From Cardiocondyla obscurior (Eukaryota > Arthropoda > Insecta > Hymenoptera > Formicidae): DNA of 64,000 bases. Positions within the stretch are counted from its first letter, which is position 1. The number at the start of each line of letters is the position of its first letter. The translations under genes were made by a program, and so were the position numbers. The stretch covers positions 3,909,771-3,973,770 of the forward strand of contig NC_091884.1 in assembly GCF_019399895.1 (NCBI RefSeq). Direction: 5' to 3'. This document shows, piece by piece, positions 57,849-64,000 of this stretch. The notes beneath the pieces were generated by a model. It was not told where the DNA came from and searched no databases. It saw only the letters and a list, made by a program, of their open reading frames with translations.

Positions 57849-59069
57849 TCAATTTATAATAAGCCCCACTTCGCGAAGTTTCTCAATAATTGATAAAATC
57901 TCATTGTCGTGAGCGTTATGACCTGCATAGCGTGAGGCTTCGAGCAATCGAAGACGATCTACGAGCTCGTTTGGATCATCCCAATGAACATAATCGATTT
58001 TATTATTGTTTAATGTTACAGCGTATGGTATACCTTGTCCAATTTTTTTACTCAGCACAGGAGCGATTATATTCTTATATTTGTGACCCTTGTTACTCTT
58101 TACTTGATTTTGAGAATTGTAGTCACGTTTATGTGCATTCGTTGCCATGAGTATACTTTTATAATTTTCTTTATCGGTATCAGTATAACTGCTCTCATCG
58201 GGAAATCTCATAAAAATCAATTCGTAAAGTCCCACTGTTCCAGGATACTTTTTACCATCTATCAATATATTATCATTTTTATCTAAATCAACACGCTTGT
58301 TGCCAATCATCGTTCCATTGTCGTTGAAATAAACTCCGTAAACGCTATCGATGTTAATAGATTTTTTTCCACTCAAAACAGCGCCTAGATACTTTTGCCC
58401 CAACGGTCCATAATGAGTTTGAAGAGTCTTCCAACCTTCTGATGTTTGCAACTTTTGTCGAATAGATGTTACCAACGGTTCGTCTGCGGCATCGAAAACG
58501 TCTTCAATGGAATGTGAGTGTGAACGTTCCCTTGATGAAAAATTTCGTTGTTGCGCGAACTTAGGCGTCTCGTTTAATGTGGACGGTATGGTGTGTGATC
58601 GTTTTAACGCTGATTTAATTGGAGTCGATGCTGTTATCGGTGACGTTGCATTTGATCGTTTTCGTTTTGGTGTCAATCTACGTTCATCTTTTTCTCCCAA
58701 TAAAGATATCAGCGATGTATTTATTAATCGATTCCGTTTTGGTGTCGATCTACTTTCTTCTTTTTCTTCAGGTAATGATATTGGAGATGCTGTAATTAAT
58801 CGTTTTTGTTTCGGCGTTAACACATCTTTTTTTTCTTGAAAATACGATTCGTTCTTTGATATGGCTGATTCAACTTCGTTGTTTCCAACGGTGTTTTCTA
58901 CAATCTGTTTAAGAGGCTCAACGATGGGTTTAAAATGTCGCTCCAACGCGATATCTTCTTTCATTTTTCCCGTCTTCATAACATGATACTTTTTGCGAAT
59001 CGAATCGCTCGTTTGAGCAATTTTCTTCGCAATTATCTCTCGATTTTTAAGTTCACTGTTGTTATTCAT
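57849..59069 (-). CDS. Polinton DUF8207-type protein
   Basis: The ATG at 59069 (MNNNSELKNREIIAKKIAQT) gives 406 aa. The N-terminal half is basic and low complexity, with three repeats of TPKxxRLI and LLGEKDERR-type words at residues 85-145. The C-terminal domain has HYGPLGQKYLGAVLSGKK and YPGTVGLYELIFMRFPD, matching the DUF8207 domain found in insect Polinton genes. Function unknown; its conserved position between the fibre-like gene and the ATPase suggests a virion or packaging role. Intact. Confidence 0.8.
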   Translation of the reverse strand: MNNNSELKNREIIAKKIAQTSDSIRKKYHVMKTGKMKEDIALERHFKPIVEPLKQIVENTVGNNEVESAISKNESYFQEKKDVLTPKQKRLITASPISLPEEKEESRSTPKRNRLINTSLISLLGEKDERRLTPKRKRSNATSPITASTPIKSALKRSHTIPSTLNETPKFAQQRNFSSRERSHSHSIEDVFDAADEPLVTSIRQKLQTSEGWKTLQTHYGPLGQKYLGAVLSGKKSINIDSVYGVYFNDNGTMIGNKRVDLDKNDNILIDGKKYPGTVGLYELIFMRFPDESSYTDTDKENYKSILMATNAHKRDYNSQNQVKSNKGHKYKNIIAPVLSKKIGQGIPYAVTLNNNKIDYVHWDDPNELVDRLRLLEASRYAGHNAHDNEILSIIEKLREVGLIIN

Positions 59070-59117
59070 ATTGAGCTTGACAGTTATCAATCGGTGTATC
59101 GACAACGACTGATCACA

Positions 59118-59807
59118 TTATGATACCACAAAGTCGTTAAATCCCTTTCTATAGCGACCGTTTGAAATAGCACTGTCCTTATCAATCACCACAAATCCAT
59201 ACTTTTGTTGCCAACATATTCGACACAATTTATCAAAATCTTCAAATGACATATCAGTGTTAACATGATCATTATATATATGTTTCATATTTGTAACATC
59301 CTGTTTAAATAGAATTAAAAAATTCGTATTGTCACGTATAAGATGCTTCGGTATTTTCGCATACGTTTGACAAAGATAAAAACTGTCAACTTTCGCGTGT
59401 CGCCCCATTGCAAAGTATTCTCTTACCGCATCCTGCTTATCACATGCTATATCATCAAAAATAAATATAGAATTTGGAAGTGCTTCGCTCGGTGGAACAA
59501 CATCAATATTATTTGAAAATGTAAAATAATTAATTTCTTCTATTGGTGCCAATATCTTTTTCAAATACTGATATTTTGGTTGTTGCAACGATTTCGAGTA
59601 TACATAAACGTTTTCAAATCGTATACCATGCGGGCTTTCCAATAGACTTATTAATACATTAGTTTTGCCACAGTTTGATGGACCACAAATGATAGCGCGA
59701 ATAGAACTCGGTAACATGTTTCCATGTCTATGTAACACACACTCGGATAATAACTTGTCATCGAAATTCACCACCTTGATTGGTGGCGCTTGCTGTATGA
59801 ACCGCAT
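59118..59807 (-). CDS. Polinton packaging ATPase (FtsK/HerA)
   Basis: 229 aa from the ATG at 59807. Walker A is GPSNCGKT (residues 42-49), Walker B is IFIFDDIA (114-121), and a downstream CQTYAKIPKHLIRDNTNFL is the sensor region of A32-like ATPases. It pumps genome DNA into capsids. Typical family length, no stops. Its start faces the plus-strand gene at 59891 across 83 bp, so a bidirectional promoter is likely there. Confidence 0.94.
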   Translation of the reverse strand: MRFIQQAPPIKVVNFDDKLLSECVLHRHGNMLPSSIRAIICGPSNCGKTNVLISLLESPHGIRFENVYVYSKSLQQPKYQYLKKILAPIEEINYFTFSNNIDVVPPSEALPNSIFIFDDIACDKQDAVREYFAMGRHAKVDSFYLCQTYAKIPKHLIRDNTNFLILFKQDVTNMKHIYNDHVNTDMSFEDFDKLCRICWQQKYGFVVIDKDSAISNGRYRKGFNDFVVS

Positions 59808-59890
59808 TCTACCTTCTAAATGAGATCAATATCATCCATGCTGATATATTTATAGTTGTGTGCATAAAAATTAAACGCTCAGTATTCACT

Positions 59891-60169
59891 ATGTTTTTGT
59901 TGCTGTCGGACGATTGTAATATTTGTGATTTAACCGCTGAACAACTACAACATATTCCAAAAATATTCTTATTACAACGATTTTCGCAACATATTGACTA
60001 TTTGTGGAATAAGCTTCCTGAACACTTAAAGGCTGATTTAGATGTTCAACAATACCGTCGATGTTTAAAACATTATAATTTATTGAGTTATGAAACGCAT
60101 GTTGACGGTCCTGCGCCATTAATAAAAAACTGTATTGAATGTCTGAGAAAAATGGGCGAGGCTTGTTAA
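59891..60169 (+). CDS. Small Polinton protein, 92 aa, unknown
   Basis: ATG at 59891; the frame is open slightly further upstream but without an ATG. It starts MFLLLSDDCNICDLT and is mostly helical, with six cysteines and a segment LLQRFSQHIDYLWNKLPEHL. The last 31 bases overlap the start of the PLA2 gene in another frame, which argues for translation of both from one transcript. I do not recognise a family. Confidence 0.6.
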   Translation: MFLLLSDDCNICDLTAEQLQHIPKIFLLQRFSQHIDYLWNKLPEHLKADLDVQQYRRCLKHYNLLSYETHVDGPAPLIKNCIECLRKMGEAC

Positions 60170-60792
60170 ACAGAGCGATTAACGCACTTCCGTTTGAATT
60201 GCACATACCAGGGTACCAGTTTTGTGGCCCAGGAACTCGATTAAACGAACGATTTGCCAGAGGAGATAGTGGAATTAATCCGCTGGATGCGGCTTGTCGC
60301 GATCACGATATAGCCTACTTACGTAGCAACAATCTCGCAGAGCGCCACGTGGCTGACAATATTCTCGCCAATAAAGCGCTGCAACGTATTAACGCAGAAG
60401 ATTCAAGTTTTGGTGAAAAAGCTGCAGCTACAAACGTATGGGCAGCTATGAAAGCAAAAACGAAACTTGGTATGGGCTTATGTGCAGCGAGGAAGAATAC
60501 GCTGAAGAAGAAAACGGTGAAGAAACGAACACTTCCGATAGCGAAACGTGGTGGCGTTATACCGCTTCTACCCTTACTGGGTGTTATCGATTCGCTCGCT
60601 GGTGGAGCCGCAGGAATCGCAAAAGCTGTAAATAATAAAAAAGCCTCACAACGCCAACTTGAAGAAATGAAACGTCACAATTACGCCATGGAAGGTCGCG
60701 GTGTTTATCTCGCTCCATACAAACGTGGTGGTGGAGTTCAAAAAAATAATAGAAATAAGAAAGGAAAAAAAAAAACGCCGATGAGACGTTAA
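60139..60792 (+). CDS. PLA2-domain minor capsid-type protein
   Basis: 217 aa. Calcium loop YQFCGPGT (residues 27-33) and catalytic DAACRDHD (50-57) mark a secreted-type phospholipase A2 fold as in parvovirus VP1, which in viruses opens endosomal membranes. Residues 110-136 are Lys-rich, 139-165 hydrophobic and Gly/Ala-rich (LLPLLGVIDSLAGGAAGIA), followed by a basic tail, resembling adenovirus core or lytic peptides. The 3' end runs through an A11 tract (60765-60775) and overlaps the frame of the protease. Confidence 0.9.
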   Translation: MSEKNGRGLLNRAINALPFELHIPGYQFCGPGTRLNERFARGDSGINPLDAACRDHDIAYLRSNNLAERHVADNILANKALQRINAEDSSFGEKAAATNVWAAMKAKTKLGMGLCAARKNTLKKKTVKKRTLPIAKRGGVIPLLPLLGVIDSLAGGAAGIAKAVNNKKASQRQLEEMKRHNYAMEGRGVYLAPYKRGGGVQKNNRNKKGKKKTPMRR

Positions 60793-60845
60793 AACTTCCC
60801 AAAGGTGCTACTACCGATATACAATTGCGACAATTAGCGAAACAC

Positions 60846-61187
60846 ATGCGCATCTCATATTTTAGAGGCGTTTTTATGCGTAATATTTTACCGATTGGGG
60901 GAATACATCAAAACGAGAGCGGTATTGTGAATTTAGATAAAGTTGAAGGATTAGGTACCCACTGGGTGGCATATGCGAAAAGAGGAAATTGCGCTATATA
61001 TTTTAATAGTTTCGGCAATCTTCGAGCACCACAAGAACTTGCTCGATATCTAGGGAATGATGCAACACGAATTGAATATAATCGCTTACCATATCAACGA
61101 TATAATCAAAACAACTGTGGGCAATTGTGTCTACAGTTTCTGCAGACAATCGATACACAATTTAAGAACAAACATAATGCGTTGTAA
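60846..61187 (+). CDS. Polinton adenain-like cysteine protease
   Basis: Ulp1/adenain-type maturation protease that would cleave capsid precursors. His is in GLGTHWVAYAK, Cys in NNCGQLCLQFL. The position normally Asp in the YFDSFG-type motif reads Asn (IYFNSFGN), so activity is doubtful. The first ATG in frame is 60846, giving 113 aa. However family-like sequence (KGATTDIQLRQLAKH) extends upstream of it, back into the A11 tract of the PLA2 gene, and the frame is open from 60759. A longer product through frameshifting, or a homopolymer indel, is therefore possible. Confidence 0.85.
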   Translation: MRISYFRGVFMRNILPIGGIHQNESGIVNLDKVEGLGTHWVAYAKRGNCAIYFNSFGNLRAPQELARYLGNDATRIEYNRLPYQRYNQNNCGQLCLQFLQTIDTQFKNKHNAL

Positions 61188-61201
61188 ACTCAGTATCAAA
61201 C

Positions 61202-61957
61202 ATGTCGCTGACGCTCACGTTATCGGGTAAAAGTAGTATCCTCGCGGTGAGCTACTTCCCCGCTATAGATTTAAGCGATGGAGAATATGAACTCGGGCTG
61301 GCTGATTTTGAAACATTTTTTACAATTCCTAATGTAAACTCATCAAATAATACATTCTATTTCGATAATGCTGATGATAATGATGATGGAGAAAGTATTA
61401 CCATTCCCGACGGCTCGTATGAACTGTGCGATATTGCCGAATATCTAAAACGTGCGCTCGACGAGCTTCATGTCAATAATGTTACAAAGAACATGATTTC
61501 ATATGGCGATGATGAAAAAGATTATCCTTTAACGATTAGAGCTAATAACAATACGATGAAAAGCGAGATTAAGTGTATTTATCAAATAAATTTCACCAAA
61601 CCATGCAACATTGGAACGTTGTTAGGATTTTCACCAGATCGCATACTCGAGCCATTACGTTGGCATGAATCGGATGCATCGATACAAATTATCAATGTAA
61701 ATGTTATTCGCATTGAATGTAGTGTAACGGGGGATGCATACAGTAATGGAAAACGCGTACATACAATACATGAATTTTCACCTAAGGTTCCGCCTGGATA
61801 TAAGATATCTGAAACTCCAACACAGATCATTTACCTCCCAGTTGTCGTACGAAGCGTTACTGATTTGACGATTCGCATTGTAGATCAGAACGGACGATTG
61901 CTTGATTTTCGCGGCGAAGAAATTACCGTGAGACTGCATGTGCGGAGACGACTTTAG
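61202..61957 (+). CDS. Polinton penton (minor capsid) protein
   Basis: 251 aa starting MSLTLTLSGKSSILAVSYFP, 14 bases after the protease stop. It is beta-rich, with the typical segments ADFETFFTIPNVN and TLLGFSPDRILEP, and is collinear with the single-jelly-roll penton of insect Polintons. It would close the five-fold vertices of the virion. No stops. Followed by a 50-aa gene and then by an inserted LTR. Confidence 0.88.
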   Translation: MSLTLTLSGKSSILAVSYFPAIDLSDGEYELGLADFETFFTIPNVNSSNNTFYFDNADDNDDGESITIPDGSYELCDIAEYLKRALDELHVNNVTKNMISYGDDEKDYPLTIRANNNTMKSEIKCIYQINFTKPCNIGTLLGFSPDRILEPLRWHESDASIQIINVNVIRIECSVTGDAYSNGKRVHTIHEFSPKVPPGYKISETPTQIIYLPVVVRSVTDLTIRIVDQNGRLLDFRGEEITVRLHVRRRL

Positions 61958-61963
61958 TGTGAG

Positions 61964-62116
61964 ATGCTCGTTTTGAATAAAACGTCGAACGTGAGACAAA
62001 CTAAATACACAGTTTCCACCAAAGGGGCTCAATTATTGAAGAAAAAACTTACTACATCAAACGTGAAATTTTTAAAATCGTTGGGTTTCATTGTGTGTGT
62101 AGTGATTTTTTGGTAG
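61964..62116 (+). CDS. 50-aa membrane microprotein
   Basis: ATG at 61964, TAG at 62114-62116. Basic N-terminal half (LNKTSNVRQTKYTVSTKGAQ, then LLKKKLTTSN) and a hydrophobic C terminus (FLKSLGFIVCVVIFW) that could span a membrane. Six bases after the penton stop, same strand. Its last 20 codons fall inside the 67-bp segment that is duplicated around the LTR. Function unknown. Confidence 0.5.
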   Translation: MLVLNKTSNVRQTKYTVSTKGAQLLKKKLTTSNVKFLKSLGFIVCVVIFW

Positions 62117-62123
62117 GTGAGTA
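62057..62123 (+). repeat. 67-bp direct repeat, left copy
   Basis: tcaaacgtgaaatttttaaa... to ...tggtaggtgagta, ending exactly where the LTR starts. Identical to 62869-62935. It contains the 3' end of the 50-aa gene. Confidence 0.95.
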
Positions 62124-62868
62124 TGTGGCGGATCCCTCCGACGCTACACGTCGGATGACGCCACCTCACACGTTACCGACTGTGCGAAGGAGGAAGCAAA
62201 CTCTAATACCGCGACCCTTCTTTTAATAATTATTTACTCCGTGATCGGACTTTGAAATGGACTTTGTCTCGGGACTTTCCTCAACGAACTTCCGGGACTA
62301 TCCCGATTTACTTTTCAGACACAATAGCTCTGAAGGCTCGTTGCATCAGCCGAGCCCTCAGAGTCCCTCCGAATCTCATAGCGAGCACATCGCTCAGTTG
62401 TCGTCTTCTACGACACTTTACATTGTATAATTCATTCGTATCACCGCGCTCCAGTTTGTGCATCAAGTGCATGTGTGCTAATCACTCTGCGTTCTCAAGC
62501 CTGGCCAGGCTCTATTGCGTACACAAATTACGAGCAGCGAAACACGAATTGCGAACCGCAAGCTGTGAACTGCGAGTTCCTTGCGCTTGCTGCCGACAAC
62601 ATTCTTCCGCCGTTGCGGAATACAGATAAGTCAGACGCGGTCTATACTGATCCGCTTTTGTTTCCTCAATGAGAGGACTGCTTCTCTTTATAATTTGCGC
62701 TTTACTTTTTATCGTTTTTGTCATTGCTTGTTATTTTCTTTACTTGTTTATTAAATATATCTGATTTTATTTTGTAAACTTGTCAAGTGTCTGTCTTTAT
62801 GTCTTAAACTGTGACCCCCCTTATTCTGCGCGACTTGTAGCGCCGGCTGGACACCGTCAACGTCCACA
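62124..62868 (+). repeat. Solo LTR, copy C, inside the Polinton
   Basis: 745 bp, TGTGGCGG...GTCCACA, same family and orientation as 22668-23407. Unlike copies A and B it has no 4-bp target duplication; instead a 67-bp duplication abuts both ends. It separates the penton block from the major capsid gene and would add a promoter and poly(A) signal upstream of it. Confidence 0.88.
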
Positions 62869-62935
62869 TCAAACGTGAAATTTTTAAAATCGTTGGGTTT
62901 CATTGTGTGTGTAGTGATTTTTTGGTAGGTGAGTA
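62869..62935 (+). repeat. 67-bp direct repeat, right copy
   Basis: Begins immediately after the LTR's terminal CA and matches 62057-62123 base for base. After it the sequence continues gtaattaaaattc into the Polinton. Confidence 0.95.
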
Positions 62936-63258
62936 GTAATTAAAATTCAAAGTTCGATATATATATATATATATTGTGTCAGGCGACACTGTCTTTATTT
63001 CGTATCGAAGAGAATAACTGACTCTTTTTTGTCCGCACCGTCTATTTATACATTTCGCGGTTTTTAGAATAATTCGGCGCTTTCTAGAGTTCCATGACCC
63101 TTCGCTTTATTTACTGTAGGAGCCGAGTCATATTTGTTTCGACGGTGCCTATTTTCTCGCGTTGTTTTTATTATCGGCTAATACATAATGCGGTGCGTCT
63201 TTTACAAAAATTTTACCGGACTTTTATAATTTTAATTCTACATGTGTAACATCTAAAA
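62936..63258. other. Leader region of the major capsid gene
   Basis: No gene. A (TA)n tract at 62961-62976 is followed by tgtgtcaggcgacactg. The block to 63250 has LTR-like ends (tgtgtcagg / gtgtaaca) but no target duplication, so I leave it unassigned. The capsid ATG follows at 63259. Confidence 0.35.
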
Positions 63259-64000
63259 ATGTGTGATATATTGATTATTGATGATAAACCGATCTTTGAC
63301 AATAGTATTGTCAAAATTGAAACTCATAAATACAACCCATATGCTAACACAACATTTGGATACAGTGATGAAATACGGATACCAATACAACAACAGGATT
63401 TGTATACATTGCTATGTGACAGCTTTCTCTATATTGAAAGAAAACTGACGAAAAAAAACAACCCTGATGATAAGTTGGCAGCTGCGCTTGGAATTAATTG
63501 CATAGCGTTTATGTTCGATGAAATCCGTTATGAACTCAATGGTGTGGAAATTGATCGCAGCAGAAACGTTGGAATAACTACCACTCTCAAAAATTATATA
63601 TCACTAACGTCTGATAATGCTGCGATGCTGCAAAATGCGGAATGGGCTGAAACATCGACTATGCCAAAAGGATTCTTTAATTTTTGCGTACCATTAAGTA
63701 TATTGTTAGGTTTCTGCGAAAATTACAAACGTGTGATTGTCAACGCTCGCCATGAATTAATTCTAATACGCGCTCGCAATGATAATAATTCCATTATTGG
63801 ACATTCGGAATTAGAACCTAAAATTGAATTGTATAAAGTACAATGGCGAATGCCTCATGTTATGTTAAATGAGGTTAATAAATTAACCATGCTGCGAACT
63901 TTGAATAGCGGGCGATATTTAAGCATGACTTTTCGCTCATGGGATTTGAATGAATATCCTCTTTTGCAGAGTACGACAAAACATTCTTGGGCCGTCAAAA
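63259..64000 (+). CDS. Polinton major capsid protein, 5' part
   Basis: Open from the ATG at 63259 (MCDILIIDDKPIFDNSIVK) to the window edge, 247 codons without a stop. Segments FMFDEIRYELNGVEIDRSRN and LSILLGFCENYKRVIVNARH are typical of the double-jelly-roll major capsid of Polintons, which forms the icosahedral shell. About half of the expected length is present. Position downstream of the penton fits the family order; the LTR between them is secondary. Confidence 0.9.
   Translation, partial: MCDILIIDDKPIFDNSIVKIETHKYNPYANTTFGYSDEIRIPIQQQDLYTLLCDSFLYIERKLTKKNNPDDKLAAALGINCIAFMFDEIRYELNGVEIDRSRNVGITTTLKNYISLTSDNAAMLQNAEWAETSTMPKGFFNFCVPLSILLGFCENYKRVIVNARHELILIRARNDNNSIIGHSELEPKIELYKVQWRMPHVMLNEVNKLTMLRTLNSGRYLSMTFRSWDLNEYPLLQSTTKHSWAVK

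Larger units (their letters stand above)
49930..64000. mobile_element. Polinton/Maverick element, right end outside window
   Basis: It carries the full Polinton hallmark set: protein-primed PolB, retroviral-type integrase, FtsK/HerA packaging ATPase, adenain-like protease, penton and double-jelly-roll major capsid, plus PLA2, DUF8207-type and several small genes. Genes lie in four strand blocks (minus, plus, minus, plus) with tight spacing. The terminal inverted repeats are not identified: the right one lies beyond 64000, and the left boundary given is only the edge of the first gene. A solo LTR interrupts it at 62124. Two PolB stops suggest a decaying copy. Confidence 0.9.

Noticed and set aside
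59889..60206. 105-codon minus-strand frame opposite the 92-aa Polinton gene
   Set aside because: The plus-strand frame fits the gene order and overlaps the PLA2 start; the minus frame has no family signal and would overlap two genes antisense.
62961..63250. Second LTR-like block (tgtgtcagg ... gtgtaaca) before the major capsid gene
   Set aside because: No target duplication, no second copy in the window, and the end points are arbitrary.

Overview
This window is a transposon-dense stretch of an insect nuclear genome, most likely an ant or other hymenopteran. The evidence for an insect is the set of element families (P/THAP, hAT, DUF4817-type mariner, copia, BEL/Pao, errantivirus-like env, Helitron, Polinton) together with two broken fragments of animal housekeeping genes. 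The ant call is inference from how familiar these families look; no single-copy host gene settles it. I see no intact host gene, rRNA, CRISPR array or bacterial-type operon.

Layout. 1-8760: a dimeric satellite (about 270 bp unit, about 32 copies) that truncates a hAT transposase remnant (8.76-10.03 kb). 11.9-15.2 kb: a 5'-truncated copia element. 15.4-21 kb: a multi-exon P-element (THAP) remnant with a hairpin element in one intron and a solo LTR in another. 22.4-24.1 kb: fragments of two host genes, SPT16 and mask/ANKHD1, on either side of a second solo LTR. 24.29-29.09 kb: a 4.8-kb near-perfect palindrome of two head-to-head mariner copies, each with a complete three-exon transposase. 29.2-38.3 kb: two divergent CACTA/EnSpm-like transposase units, each with a companion gene, separated by a 3 x 411 bp tandem array. 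38.7-42.9 kb: env-plus-LTR remnant of an insect retrovirus-like element, a TIR element, then a Helitron Rep remnant. 42.97-46.26 kb: a 3'-truncated BEL element. 46.3-49.9 kb: low-complexity DNA and an unrecognised proline-rich gene.

49.93 kb to the right edge: a Polinton (Maverick), a virus-like DNA transposon with a capsid gene set. From left to right it carries two small spliced genes and a zinc-binding gene (minus strand), protein-primed PolB (plus), then integrase, a coiled-coil fibre-like protein, a DUF8207-type protein and the packaging ATPase (minus), then a 92-aa protein, a PLA2-domain protein, an adenain-like protease, the penton, a 50-aa membrane microprotein and the major capsid protein (plus; runs off the window). 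PolB and integrase replicate and insert the element. ATPase, protease, penton and major capsid form the virion module. PLA2 is probably a membrane-breaching function. PolB carries two in-frame TGA codons and the protease lacks an expected acidic residue, so this copy is probably decaying. A solo LTR has inserted between penton and major capsid and is flanked by an exact 67-bp direct duplication, far longer than an integrase footprint.

The least described items are the spliced 86-aa and 205-aa Polinton-side genes, the PLA2/protease junction across an A11 run, the 67-bp duplication, the 4.8-kb foldback mariner and the SPT16 and mask fragments.
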